NCBI GenBank assembly: GCA_002480495.1 | Contig: DLCG01000017.1 | Location: forward strand, 473 to 64,472 | DNA: 64,000 nucleotides | Reading direction: 5' to 3' | Source: Rhodobiaceae bacterium UBA7804 | GTDB lineage: Bacteria > Pseudomonadota > Alphaproteobacteria > Parvibaculales > Parvibaculaceae | Shown: piece by piece, positions 1 through 10,170 of the stretch | Numbering within the stretch: the stretch's first letter is position 1 | How the letters are laid out: each line of letters begins with the position of its first letter | Made by a program: the position numbers and the translations under genes | The notes under the pieces: generated by a model | What the model was told of the DNA's origin: nothing | Seen by the model: the letters and a program-made list of their open reading frames with translations, nothing else | Database searches by the model: none

Positions 1-642
1 CTTGCCGACGCCCGGCTCGCCGATGAGGACGGGATTGTTCTTCGTGCGCCGCGAGAGCACCTGGATGGTGCGCCTGATCTCCTCGTCGCGGCCGATCACC
101 GGATCGAGCTTGCCCGAACGCGCATCGGCCGTGAGGTCGCGCGCATATTTCTTCAGCGCGTCATAGGCATCTTCCGCGCTCGCGCTGTCGGCGGTGCGGC
201 CCTTGCGCACGCGCTCGATGGCGGCGTTCAAGGACTGCGCCGTGACGCCGGCGGTCTTGAGGATTTTTTCCGATTCGGTTCCCGGCGTGAGCAGCATCGC
301 CAGAAGCAGGCGCTCCGCGGTCACATAACTGTCGCCCGCTTTCTTCGCGAGCTGTTCGGCCTGATCGAAAACCTTGGCGACTTCGGGGGCGAGATAAAGC
401 TGGCCCGCGCCGGAACCCTCGACCTTCGGCATCTTGCCAAGCGCCGTCTCGACGCCCTGGAGTGCCTGGTCGGGGCGGCCGCCGGCCGCGCGAATGAGAC
501 CCGCAGCGAGGCCTTCCTCGTCGTCGAGCAGAACCTTCAGGAGATGTTCGGGCGTGAAACGCTGATGCCCGGAGCGGACGGCAAGCCCCTGCGCGGACTG
601 GATGAAGCCGCGGCTCCGGTCCGTATATTTTTCAAAATCCAT
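1..642 (-). CDS. clpB: ATP-dependent disaggregase ClpB, N-terminal part
   Basis: Only the first 214 codons lie in the window; the gene leaves the left edge. ClpB is a cytoplasmic hexameric AAA+ ATPase that resolves protein aggregates together with DnaK. Seen here are the double Clp N-terminal domain (about residues 1-145), the linker, and the start of the first nucleotide-binding domain. The Walker A motif GEPGVGK occupies residues 208-214, so its lysine is the last visible codon. The N-terminus MDFEKYTDRSRGF is typical of ClpB rather than ClpA or ClpC. An AGGGAAG ribosome site lies just upstream of the ATG. The gene is divergent from the MOSC gene and has a heat-shock-like promoter candidate about 110 bases upstream. 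Confidence 0.96.
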   Translation of the reverse strand, partial: MDFEKYTDRSRGFIQSAQGLAVRSGHQRFTPEHLLKVLLDDEEGLAAGLIRAAGGRPDQALQGVETALGKMPKVEGSGAGQLYLAPEVAKVFDQAEQLAKKAGDSYVTAERLLLAMLLTPGTESEKILKTAGVTAQSLNAAIERVRKGRTADSASAEDAYDALKKYARDLTADARSGKLDPVIGRDEEIRRTIQVLSRRTKNNPVLIGEPGVGK

Positions 643-750
643 CTATCTTCCCTTTCAAGCACGCTTTGAGACAGCCGACGCCTGCCGCGCCGTCAAATGC
701 GCCTTATCCGAATTGGCTCCAGCCCTCTTCGAGGCTCTGGACCTGTTCAG

Positions 751-779
751 ATATTGGTGTTGCCTGATAGTCACACAAG
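751..779 (-). promoter_or_regulatory. Candidate RpoH (heat-shock sigma) promoter of clpB
   Basis: Reading on the minus strand, CTTG (779-776) is followed by 18 bases and then CCAATAT (757-751). This matches the alphaproteobacterial RpoH pattern CTTG-N17/18-CYTATNT with one mismatch in the -10 box. It would start transcription roughly 100 bases ahead of the clpB start codon. ClpB is a classic RpoH target, which supports the assignment, but the match is short and untested. Confidence 0.4.
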
Positions 780-841
780 GGGCAATCTCCAGACAGTTTG
801 CCGCAGAAACCTGCCGAATTCATGAACCGGAGGAAGAGACC

Positions 842-1609
842 GTGGGAGAGAGCGCAAGGATCGTCGGCCTCTATCGATATCCGGTCAAGGGGCTTTCGCC
901 GGAACCGCTTGCCGAGGCGAAGCTGGAGGCGGGAGGGACCTTTCCTCACGACCGGGCCTTCGCCATCGAGAACGGGAAACACGATTTCGACCCGGCGAAC
1001 CCGAAGCACTTTCCGAAGATCAAGTTCCTGATGCTGATGCGGAACGAGCGGCTTGCCGCGCTCAAGACCCGTTTCGACGACGCCGCGACCACGCTGCACA
1101 TCACGCGGAACGGAGAAGAAGTGCTCGCCGCCGACCTGATGACGGCGGAGGGCCGAAAGGCGCTGGAAGACTTCATGCGGCGTTACATGGCCGACGAGTT
1201 GCGCGGCGAACCGCGCGTCGTCCATGCGCCGGGCTTCTCGCATTCCGACGCGCCGGCGAAACTCGTTTCCTTCATCAACATGGGGAGCGTGCGCGCGCTG
1301 GAAGAGAAGGTGGGCGCTCATGTCCATCCGCTCCGCTTTCGCGGAAACGTCTATCTGGAAGGCCTCGTCCCCTTCGAGGATCACGGCTGGGTGGGCAAAC
1401 GCTTCCGCATCGGCGGCGTCACATTCGAAGGCGTGTTTCCTACCGAACGCTGCGCGGCGACGAATGTCGATCCCGAAACGGGCGCGCGCGACATGGAGAT
1501 TCCGAAGACGCTTCTGCGCCACTGGAACAGCGCCGATCTCGGCCTCTACGCGGTGGTGAAAACGCCCGGCACGATCAGGCCGGGCGACCGGCTGGAGATG
1601 GAAGACTGA
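842..1609 (+). CDS. MOSC domain protein with N-terminal beta-barrel
   Basis: A 255-residue protein with an N-terminal MOSC_N beta-barrel region (about 5-120) and a C-terminal MOSC domain (about 130-250). The conserved MOSC cysteine is Cys204, in the context TERCAATNVDPETG. MOSC proteins (YcbX, mARC and molybdenum-cofactor sulfurase C-termini) bind molybdenum cofactor or move sulfur; no fused ferredoxin domain is present, unlike E. coli YcbX. I take the GTG at 842 as start because GGAGGAAGAG precedes it at good spacing and the conserved segment ARIVGLYRYPVKG begins right after. The frame is open further upstream to 602, but that part overlaps the clpB start region and is not conserved-looking. 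The substrate is unknown. Confidence 0.88.
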   Translation: MGESARIVGLYRYPVKGLSPEPLAEAKLEAGGTFPHDRAFAIENGKHDFDPANPKHFPKIKFLMLMRNERLAALKTRFDDAATTLHITRNGEEVLAADLMTAEGRKALEDFMRRYMADELRGEPRVVHAPGFSHSDAPAKLVSFINMGSVRALEEKVGAHVHPLRFRGNVYLEGLVPFEDHGWVGKRFRIGGVTFEGVFPTERCAATNVDPETGARDMEIPKTLLRHWNSADLGLYAVVKTPGTIRPGDRLEMED

Positions 1610-1642
1610 GGCCGCCATTGCGCGCCGCAGCGGACCGGCCGG

Positions 1643-1846
1643 CTAGTCCTGACTTTTGAAGGTCAGATACATCAGACAGAGATAGACTGCGGGAATGACG
1701 ATCAGGACGCCAAGCTCGACGAAGGTTGGCGCGGGGCACCCATTGTTCACCATGCGATAGCCGACGAACAGGACGCCGGCGAGGATGACAAGGAAGCCGA
1801 CATACCACGGCGTCAAGGCATTGCGTTTCGAATCCCCGTAGGCCAT
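1643..1846 (-). CDS. Small two-helix membrane protein
   Basis: A 67-residue protein with two predicted membrane helices (about 14-31 and 43-62) and a short basic N-terminus. The ATG at 1846 is preceded by GGGAGAAGG, a strong ribosome site; an upstream in-frame start (1912) has no such site and would add a basic, non-conserved stretch. The gene lies downstream of the DUF4167 gene on the same strand. I do not recognise a family. The composition is normal for the region, so I judge it a real but uncharacterised inner-membrane protein. Confidence 0.75.
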   Translation of the reverse strand: MAYGDSKRNALTPWYVGFLVILAGVLFVGYRMVNNGCPAPTFVELGVLIVIPAVYLCLMYLTFKSQD

Positions 1847-1983
1847 GAGCCTTCTCCCTGAAATTGGTGTCGGATCCAATCTGCGGGAGGCAGGGGCGCG
1901 CCGCATTGACATCGATCAAATGCGGCTGCGCCACGGCCGGTGAAGCCAGCCGTGGCGCAGAAAGAAGCAGGGTTCCCTTAGAT

Positions 1984-2607
1984 TCAGTCCGCGGCGTTGC
2001 TCTCGGCCGGGGCCTGCTCGGCGCGGGCGCCTTCGCCGCGCGGGCGGCGGCGGCGATTGTTGCGGCGGCGCGGCTGCGCCTCGCCTTCGCCCTGTTCGCC
2101 ACGGGCATTGGCCTCGGCATTGTCGTCGCCATCCTCTTCGGAGGAAGCGGCTGCCTCGCCTTCGCCATTCGCATGGCCGTTCGGCTGACCGTTGCCATTC
2201 GCGGCGCCATTCTGGGCACCGTTCTGGCCGCCCTGCTGATGCCAGGGCTGGCCGGGATGGCGCGGCTGCGGACCGTCGCTGCTTGTGTAATCCTGATCCG
2301 TCTCCTCGTCCTCGTCGGGACGATAGCCGAGGCTGGTCTGCTGGCGCTGCTGGCCTTCCTGACCCTGCTGGGCGGCCATGAGCAGACGGTAATAATGCTC
2401 GGCATGCTGATAGTAGTTTTCGGCCGTGACACGGTCGCCCGCCGAAATCGCATCGCGCGCGAGCTGCTGGTACTTCTCGCAGATATGCGCGGCGGTGCCG
2501 CGAATCTTCACGTCGGGACCATTGCTGTCATAAGCGCGGTTGGCCGAGTGTTGCGGCTTGCGTCCGCGCCCGCGAGAGCGCTTGGAGTTATTTTGCCCCT
2601 GCCTCAT
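1984..2607 (-). CDS. DUF4167 domain protein
   Basis: A 207-residue protein with a basic Gly/Arg/Lys N-terminus (residues 3-17), then the DUF4167 core (about 18-82) containing SNGPDVKIRGTAAHICEKY and AENYYQHAEHYYRL. The long C-terminal tail is low complexity: Gln/Asn/Gly-rich, then Glu/Asp-rich, then an Arg cluster. DUF4167 is an alphaproteobacterial family commonly found downstream of prmC-prfA, as here. Its function is unknown; the charged tails suggest nucleic-acid or ribosome binding, which is inference only. It lies downstream of prmC on the same strand, after a 490-base gap. Confidence 0.9.
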   Translation of the reverse strand: MRQGQNNSKRSRGRGRKPQHSANRAYDSNGPDVKIRGTAAHICEKYQQLARDAISAGDRVTAENYYQHAEHYYRLLMAAQQGQEGQQRQQTSLGYRPDEDEETDQDYTSSDGPQPRHPGQPWHQQGGQNGAQNGAANGNGQPNGHANGEGEAAASSEEDGDDNAEANARGEQGEGEAQPRRRNNRRRRPRGEGARAEQAPAESNAAD

Positions 2608-3097
2608 ATCGTCTGATTTCTCGCTACTGGTTCAACTCAGGGTCCTGGCTTCGACACTGTCATGTCAGGGTCTTGTCCTGCTTCCGGTATTCCGCGAGCG
2701 CCCGGAACAAATCCCGGCACTTCCTCGTGCGGACGGCAAAGCTTCGCCGCACCGGCATCGCCAGGACCTTCGGTCCCGCGAGGCGGACTTCCCCAGCACA
2801 CATCTGACGTCCCTCGAAGGATGCGGTCAGGTCGGATGCTAAGAAATTCTGGCCTGTATCGTGCCGCCAAGCCCCAGCGCGACGATACGTTTCAAAGGCC
2901 TCAAGTTCATTCGGGCTGCCTTCAGCGCCTTTCGAACCCGATCCGAATGCGGAACCCGCTTCGGCCTGTCGTCCCTGATTGTCGGAGGACGGGGTTCGAG
3001 GAGCGAGGCCAAACTGCCCGGCTCGTTTTCCCTGACAAGAAAGTAGCGTCCCGGAGCCGAGATTCCAACCGTTTTCTGCCCCCGGAAACCGGAAGTT
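2608..3097. other. 490-base stretch between prmC and the DUF4167 gene
   Basis: No gene I can support. On the minus strand a 47-codon reading frame (2803 to 2660) has a passable GAGGGAC ribosome site and a strongly basic product, but there is no family resemblance. On the same strand TTGGAA and TACTTT separated by 17 bases (around 3067-3039) could be a weak promoter for the DUF4167 gene. The open frames on the plus strand here run on antisense into prmC and look like shadows. Confidence 0.4.
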
Positions 3098-3945
3098 TCA
3101 GCCGCGTGGCCAGGCTGCAACGAGCGCGCGCGGGATACCGCCGAGATCCGGGACAACGCGGGGAACGCGGAAGCCCGCCGATTCGAAGAGCCTCGCGACC
3201 TCTTGCGCCTGTCCCGCGCCAAGTTCGATCACGGCATGACCCGTCTGCGTCAAATGGTCCGGCAGGAGGCGCGCAATGGCGCGATAGGCGTCGAGACCGT
3301 CCGCACCGCCATCGAGCGCGAGCATGGGATCGTGCAGCCGCACCTCCTCGTCGAGCCCGGCGATGTCGGCATGGACGATATAGGGCGGATTGGAGATGAC
3401 GAGATCGAAGCGCCCCTCGACATTGGCCGCCCATTCGCTCTCGACGAAAGATGCACGCGCCGAAAGCCCGAGCGCCGAAGCATTCGATGCCGCGACCGCA
3501 AGCGCGCCTTCCGACAGGTCGACGCCGAGGCCCGTTGCATCGGGCCGTTCATGCAGCAGCGCGAGAAGAAGGCAGCCCGTGCCCGTGCCGAGATCGAGAA
3601 TGCGGGGACTCTGGACATCACGAAGCAGATCGAGCGCGGTTTCGACAAGCGTTTCGCTATCGGGCCGTGGATCGAGGGTGGCCGGGGTGACGGCGAAAGT
3701 CAGCCCCCAGAATTCGCGGGAGCCGAGAATGCGCGAGACGGGCTCGCGCGCGAGCCGGCGGCGCTCCCATTCCGCGAGCCGCTCTTCCTCCGCCTTCGTC
3801 AGCATGGTGCCGGGCTCGCGGATCATCTCGATATCGCTCGCGCCGCAGGCAGCCTGCACGAGAATGCGCGCATCGAGATCGGGCGCGGGCAAGCCCGCCT
3901 GTCTCAACCTTGCGCCGAGCATGCGCATGGCGTGATCGCGCGTCG

Positions 3946-3949
<4 letters not shown>
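3098..3949 (-). CDS. prmC: Peptide chain release factor N5-glutamine methyltransferase PrmC (HemK)
   Basis: Methylates the glutamine of the GGQ motif in release factors RF1 and RF2, using S-adenosylmethionine. The 283 residues show the N-terminal helical domain (1-90) with EPVSRILGSREFWG (69-82), the SAM-binding motif ILDLGTGTGC (117-126) and the catalytic NPPY (187-190). The start is GTG at 3949, and its GTGA overlaps the stop of prfA (3946-3949). The two are therefore translationally coupled, an enzyme with its own substrate. Length and order are normal for alphaproteobacteria. Confidence 0.96.
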
Positions 3950-5013
<1,064 letters not shown>

Positions 5014-5088
5014 GGGGCTCTAGCCTTCGGGAAAATAACGTGAAGCTGCGGACGGCGGTTTGATCCGCCGGGGTGACGCAGAGCCTCG

Positions 5089-6246
5089 CTAATCGCCCGC
5101 CAGCGCGCGCGGCTGCGCGGCTTCCTCCGCGGCGCGCTTTTCTTCCTCCCGCGCCTTCTCGATCTCGGCAGCCTTCGCCTCGACGAGTCCGACGAGGTGA
5201 TCGACGATCTCCTCGTTCTTGATCTTGTGGTCGCTGAGACCCGCCAGATAGACCATGCCGGAACCGGCGCCGCCGCCGGTGAAACCGATATCGGTCTGCT
5301 CCGCCTCGCCCGGCCCGTTGACGACGCAGCCGATGACCGAAAGCGTCATCGGCGTCGCGATATGGGCGAGACGTTCTTCAAGCACCTTCACCGTACCGAT
5401 GACATCGAAGCCCTGACGTGCGCAGGAGGGGCAGGAAATGATCGTGACGCCGCGATGGCGCAGGTTGAGCGCCTTCAACAGTTCGAAGCCGACCTTCACC
5501 TCTTCCACCGGATCGGCGGAAAGCGAAACGCGAATCGTGTCGCCGATACCGCCCCAGAGCAGCATGCCGAGGCCGACGGAAGACTTGATCGTGCCGGACA
5601 TGAGGCCGCCCGCCTCCGTCACGCCGATATGAAGCGGGCAGTCGATCGCCTCCGCAAGCTGCTGATAGGCGGCGACGGTGAGGAAGGGATCGGACGCCTT
5701 CACGCTGATCTTGAATTCGTGGAAATCGTGATCCTGCAGGATGCGCGCGTGATCGAGCGCGCTTTCGACCATCGCTTCCGGGCAAGGCTCGCCGTATTTT
5801 TCGAGCAGGTCGCGCTCGAGCGAACCCGCATTGACGCCGATGCGCATGGAGCAACCATGATCCTTCGCCGCCTGCACGACCTCGCGCACACGCGCTTCCG
5901 AACCGATATTGCCGGGATTGATGCGCAGGCAAGCCGCGCCCGCCTCGGCCGCCTCGATGGCGCGCTTGTAGTGGAAGTGGATGTCCGCGACGATCGGGAT
6001 ATTCGTCTCGCGCACGATCTCCTTCAGCGCCGCGGTCGACTCCGCATCGGGACACGAGACCCGGACGATGTCGCAGCCTGCCTCCTCGATGCGCCGGATC
6101 TGCCCGATCGTCGCCTTGGCATCCGAGGTGAGCGTGTTCGTCATCGTCTGGACGGAAATCGGCGCATCGCCGCCAACCGGAACGGACCCCACATGGATCT
6201 GCCGGCTCTTCCTGCGGATGATGTCACGCCAGGGTCTGATGCTCAT
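5089..6246 (-). CDS. ispG: 4-hydroxy-3-methylbut-2-enyl diphosphate synthase IspG (GcpE)
   Basis: Penultimate enzyme of the MEP isoprenoid pathway. It converts methylerythritol cyclodiphosphate to HMBPP with a [4Fe-4S] cluster. With the start at 6246 the protein has 385 residues. The cluster cysteines are Cys272 and Cys275 (SCPSCARQGFD) and Cys307 (GCVVNGPGEAE), with the ligand glutamate in the last motif. The N-terminal TIM-barrel half is intact. I chose the ATG at 6246; a GTG at 6267 would add seven residues, and neither has a strong ribosome site. The C-terminal 25 residues are Glu/Ala-rich. It lies downstream of rodZ, a common alphaproteobacterial arrangement. Confidence 0.96.
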   Translation of the reverse strand: MSIRPWRDIIRRKSRQIHVGSVPVGGDAPISVQTMTNTLTSDAKATIGQIRRIEEAGCDIVRVSCPDAESTAALKEIVRETNIPIVADIHFHYKRAIEAAEAGAACLRINPGNIGSEARVREVVQAAKDHGCSMRIGVNAGSLERDLLEKYGEPCPEAMVESALDHARILQDHDFHEFKISVKASDPFLTVAAYQQLAEAIDCPLHIGVTEAGGLMSGTIKSSVGLGMLLWGGIGDTIRVSLSADPVEEVKVGFELLKALNLRHRGVTIISCPSCARQGFDVIGTVKVLEERLAHIATPMTLSVIGCVVNGPGEAEQTDIGFTGGGAGSGMVYLAGLSDHKIKNEEIVDHLVGLVEAKAAEIEKAREEEKRAAEEAAQPRALAGD

Positions 6247-6404
6247 TGTCTCACACGGAGGTTCCACACATTGGAAAGGTGGGCCCTCTGTTCCCGATCT
6301 TCAACGCGGCCCGCCGCGGCAAGCCGGAAAGGGTGCGGCCTGTTACACAGGCTGCACCATCGCGCTTTCTCATAGCAGAAATGTGGCGGCCCGGCGAACG
6401 CGCC

Positions 6405-7562
6405 CTATTCGACCGCAACCGGGCTTTCGGCCGCCGGAAGCGAGGCTTCCGCGCCTTCCCCGGCCGGGGCCGGCTTCGGCATCGAGGCGAGAAGATCTTC
6501 GGCGACAAGCGACTTGCCCGTGAGCACGAGGGTCGGCGGACCGGCGAGGCCGAGGGACGTGCCGTCGACCATGATTTCGAAGGCGGATGCGTCGCGCGCG
6601 ACGAGGATCACGCCCGGATCGCGCGGGGCTCGGTAGCTGTCGCCCGCATTGAAAGTCTGCTCGATAAGGACCTTGCCCGTGCCGTCTTCCACCCGGATCC
6701 AGGCACCGTCGCGGCGAGCGCGGACGACCACGCGGCCATCGACATTCTCGGCGCCATAAGGCGTTCCTTCGGGAAGGGGCGGCAGGGCCTCCGGAGCGGC
6801 GGGCGTCAGGGCCGCCATTTCCGTTTCATCCGCCTCGATGGCGGCTTCCTCCTCCGCCGGGACCGGGGGAGCAGGATCGTAGATCGTCTGCGGGGTGAGC
6901 GCGCCCCGCTCCGCCTCGGTGAGCGAGATGCCGTGCCCGCGCACGACGGGAACGGCGCCCGCACGCGGCGTAGCCGCAGAGGCACTGTCGCCCCGCGAGC
7001 CCGCGGATCCGGACGGAATGGCAGCCGAAAGCGTCTCGGCCGGCGCGCGTTCGATGGCAGGCGCGGAACTGCGCTCCGCCATCATCTCGTCCGTCGATTT
7101 GGTGAGGAGCCAGCCGCCATAGGCACCGGCCGCAACGACGAGCGCAACGATGAGCGCGGTGCCTTTCGGCAGGCGGCTTTCATTGGCGGCGTCGGGGAAA
7201 TGGAGATCGGCCCTGGCCGCTTCCTGCTCGGCGCGATCCAGCTCCGCCTTGTAACGCTCGACGACATGGCGGCTATCGAGACCGAGATATTCCGCATAGG
7301 AACGAACAAAGCCGATTGCATAGGCGCGGGCGGGAAGATCGTCGTAGCGGCTCTCTTCGAGCGCCTCGAGCTGATCGCGACGGATCCGGAGCGCCTGGGC
7401 GATACCGCGAATATCCTCGCTGCGGCGAAGGCGCGCCGCACGGAGATCCGCGCCGACCGATTCGGCCTCGACCGGAACCTCGTTCGTGATGTCACGAAGA
7501 TGCAGCCGCCTGCGCGGTTCCGACCTTTCGTCCCCGGTCGGGAGCATTGTAACCTTGGTCAT
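6405..7562 (-). CDS. rodZ: RodZ-like helix-turn-helix membrane protein
   Basis: A 385-residue bitopic protein. It has a Xre-type helix-turn-helix domain (about 37-108, with IRGIAQALRI and YAIGFVRSYAEYLGLD), one membrane helix (134-153), a Pro/Ala-rich periplasmic linker, and a C-terminal DUF4115 beta domain (about 285-360). RodZ links MreB filaments to the elongation machinery and sets rod shape. It probably precedes ispG in one transcript, with a gap of about 158 bases. Alphaproteobacterial members are usually divergent in the linker, as here. Confidence 0.87.
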   Translation of the reverse strand: MTKVTMLPTGDERSEPRRRLHLRDITNEVPVEAESVGADLRAARLRRSEDIRGIAQALRIRRDQLEALEESRYDDLPARAYAIGFVRSYAEYLGLDSRHVVERYKAELDRAEQEAARADLHFPDAANESRLPKGTALIVALVVAAGAYGGWLLTKSTDEMMAERSSAPAIERAPAETLSAAIPSGSAGSRGDSASAATPRAGAVPVVRGHGISLTEAERGALTPQTIYDPAPPVPAEEEAAIEADETEMAALTPAAPEALPPLPEGTPYGAENVDGRVVVRARRDGAWIRVEDGTGKVLIEQTFNAGDSYRAPRDPGVILVARDASAFEIMVDGTSLGLAGPPTLVLTGKSLVAEDLLASMPKPAPAGEGAEASLPAAESPVAVE

Positions 7563-7841
7563 CTCTCCGGGCTCTTCCCGAGCTGAGCCATCTCAATCCG
7601 CAGAACTGGCGTCAATCGACCCCACGAATTGCCATGGACGTTCCAAAACGCGACAGCCGCACCCCGCGAACGGCCTCGCAAGCGCCCAAACGCATTGAGA
7701 CCTAAGAATAGACCAAAACAGTTGACAAACTGCAACCGGAGTTTGGTCCAAACCCCGTGATTACCTTCGGTTTTTCGCTCCCGGCACCCCCGGCGAACGT
7801 CTTTCAAGGCTTGTGGATAAATCGGACCCGCCCAAGCCGGC

Positions 7842-10109
7842 TCACACGGAAATGCCGTTTTCTTCGGCAAACCGCGCGAGCTGCTCACGAACGCTGCGCT
7901 CCGGCAGGGCGTAGAGGCCCTCCATGAAGCTCTCGAGCCTGCCCGCATCGAGAGAACGGACCATCATCTTGACCGGTCCGATGGCGGCCGGAGACATGGA
8001 AATCCGGCGGAGCCCCAGCCCCACAAGCGCCATCGCCTCCAGCGGCTTGCCCGACATCTCACCGCAAAGCGTCAGCGGGGTGCGATGCTCCCGGCATTTC
8101 TGCACGATATGGCGCAGGAAGCTCAACACCGCCGGGCTCAGGAGATCGTATCGCGTCGCGACACGCGGATTGCCCCGGTCGGTCGCGAAGAGGAACTGCA
8201 TGAGATCGTTCGACCCGATGGAGACGAAGTCCACCATCGGCAGCAGCGTGTCGAGCTGCCAGGCAAGCGAGGGCACTTCGAGCATGGTGCCGATCTCGAG
8301 CGAGGCGGGCTTTTCCTTGCCGAATTTTTCCAGCCGGGCGAGTTCCTTGTCCACCAGCGCGCGGGCGCGCTTGTATTCGGCAACCTCCGCGATCATCGGG
8401 AACATGATGCGCAACGACCTGCCCGCCGCCGCCGTCAGCAACGCGCGCACCTGATGGCGCAGCAGCGCCGGGCGGTCGAGGCTGATGCGGATTGCGCGCC
8501 AGCCGAGCGCCGGATTCTCTTCCTTGATGGACGCGAGATTCATGTAGGGCAGCATCTTGTCGCCGCCGATATCGAGCGTGCGGAAGACGGCGGGCCTGTC
8601 GCCCGCGGCATCGATCACCGCGCGATAGAGGTCGATCTGGTCGCGGAGCGAGGGCAGTGTCGAGGCGATCATGAACTGAAGCTCGGTACGGAAGAGACCG
8701 ATGCCCTCGGCGCCCGATTCCTCGAGATGCGGCAGATCGACCTGCAGCCCCGCATTCACATAGAGGTCGACCTTCTCACCGTCGAGCGTGACGGCGGGCT
8801 CATTGCGGATCGCCTTGTACTGTTCCTGCCTGCGGGCGCGGAAACGAGCCTTCTCCGAATAGGAGGAGATGACTTCCTGGGAGGGACGCAGATAGACCTC
8901 GCCCGTGTCGCCATCGACGATGATCGCATCGCCCGGCTCCACATGCTCGATGATGTCCTCGGCGCGGCCGACCGTGGCGATGCCGAAGGCGCGTGCCACG
9001 ATGGAAACATGCGCATTCGGCGCACCTTCTTCCAGCACGAGGCCGCGCAGACGGTCCTTGTCGTAGTCGAGAAGCTCGGCAGGCCCCATGTTGCGCGCGA
9101 TGATGATCGCATCGTTCGGCAGGTTCGCGGAAAGCGAGGCGAGCGTGACGCCGGTGAGCTGGCGAAGCAGCCTGTTCGCAAGATCGTCGAAATCGTGCAG
9201 CCGGTCCCGAATATAGGGGTCGGCCGCCCTCTGCAGCCTTGCGCGCGTATCGTTCTGCACGCGCTCGACGGCGGCTTCCGCGGTAAGACCCGTCTTCACC
9301 GCTTCGAGCATGCGTTGCAGCCAGCCGCGATCGTTCGCGAACATGCGATAGGCCTGCAGCACCTCGCGATGTTCGCCGGCATGGGAAAGGTCTTCCGTTT
9401 CCAGCATGTCGTCGATGGAACCGCGAAGCGCATAGACCGCCTGTTCGAGGCGCTTGAGTTCGAGTTCGGTATCCTCCGCGATGAGCTTCGTCACATGGAC
9501 GCGCGGTTCGTGCAGCACGGCATGGCCGAGCGCGATGCCTTCCGCGAAGGAACTGCCGGCGATATGGAAGGGGCGCTGGCGGGTGAGGTCCGGTTCGTCC
9601 GGCTCCGTGCCGATGAGATCGGCGGCGGCGACGACTTCGGCGAGCACCATGGCAACGGTCTGGAGCGCCTCGACCTCCTCTTCCGTGTAGTGCCGCTTGG
9701 TGCGGTTCTGCACGACGAGAACGCCGACGACCTTGCCGGAACGCAGGATCGGCACGCCCATGAGCGACTTGTAGATTTCTTCGCCCGTTTCCGGCCGGTA
9801 GGCGAAGCCCGGATGAGACTGCGCATCGGCGAGATTGAGCGGACGGGCATGAGCGGCAATGTCGCCGACAAGGCCTTCGCCGACGCGAAGCCGGGTCGCA
9901 TGAACCGCCGATGGCTTCAGGCCTTCCGTTGCGAAGAGCTCCAGCTCCCTCGCCGGGTTCACGAGATAGACGGAACACACCTCCGCGACCATGTTGGACG
10001 CGATGAGCACGACGATCTTGTCGAGCCGCTTCTGCGCGCTCTCCGGCTCCGCCATGACCTCGCGCAGCCGACGGAGCAGAATGCGCGGACCACCGACGGA
10101 GCCCGGCAT
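7842..10109 (-). CDS. ptsP: Phosphoenolpyruvate-protein phosphotransferase PtsP (EI-Ntr)
   Basis: First enzyme of the nitrogen-type PTS; it passes phosphate from PEP to NPr and controls nitrogen and potassium responses rather than sugar uptake. The 755 residues comprise a GAF domain (about 20-165), the Enzyme I N-terminal region, the phosphohistidine domain with His367 (GAPNAHVSIVARA), and a C-terminal PEP-binding TIM barrel with the LCGEMSGKP cysteine motif. I start at 10109, where GAF-type sequence begins; an in-frame upstream ATG would overlap lysC. It lies 61 bases downstream of lysC, as in many alphaproteobacteria. NPr and EIIA-Ntr are not in the window. Confidence 0.95.
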   Translation of the reverse strand: MPGSVGGPRILLRRLREVMAEPESAQKRLDKIVVLIASNMVAEVCSVYLVNPARELELFATEGLKPSAVHATRLRVGEGLVGDIAAHARPLNLADAQSHPGFAYRPETGEEIYKSLMGVPILRSGKVVGVLVVQNRTKRHYTEEEVEALQTVAMVLAEVVAAADLIGTEPDEPDLTRQRPFHIAGSSFAEGIALGHAVLHEPRVHVTKLIAEDTELELKRLEQAVYALRGSIDDMLETEDLSHAGEHREVLQAYRMFANDRGWLQRMLEAVKTGLTAEAAVERVQNDTRARLQRAADPYIRDRLHDFDDLANRLLRQLTGVTLASLSANLPNDAIIIARNMGPAELLDYDKDRLRGLVLEEGAPNAHVSIVARAFGIATVGRAEDIIEHVEPGDAIIVDGDTGEVYLRPSQEVISSYSEKARFRARRQEQYKAIRNEPAVTLDGEKVDLYVNAGLQVDLPHLEESGAEGIGLFRTELQFMIASTLPSLRDQIDLYRAVIDAAGDRPAVFRTLDIGGDKMLPYMNLASIKEENPALGWRAIRISLDRPALLRHQVRALLTAAAGRSLRIMFPMIAEVAEYKRARALVDKELARLEKFGKEKPASLEIGTMLEVPSLAWQLDTLLPMVDFVSIGSNDLMQFLFATDRGNPRVATRYDLLSPAVLSFLRHIVQKCREHRTPLTLCGEMSGKPLEAMALVGLGLRRISMSPAAIGPVKMMVRSLDAGRLESFMEGLYALPERSVREQLARFAEENGISV

Positions 10110-10170
10110 CAGCTTTGATCCCGTTTGCTGTGGAGTTGGATGCGCTGGAGGTTCAAGGCCGACCCCCCGC

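Noticed and set aside
2660..2803. A 47-codon minus-strand frame in the same spacer
   Set aside because: It has a passable ribosome site, but the basic product has no hydrophobic or conserved pattern; too weak to list as a gene.
2662..3399. A 245-codon frame on the plus strand across the prmC-DUF4167 spacer
   Set aside because: More than a third lies antisense to prmC; the product is Arg/Pro/Ser-rich without any motif or ribosome site.
8085..10118. A 677-codon open frame antisense to ptsP
   Set aside because: Mirror of ptsP codon bias; the product is Arg/His/Asp-rich with no recognisable fold.
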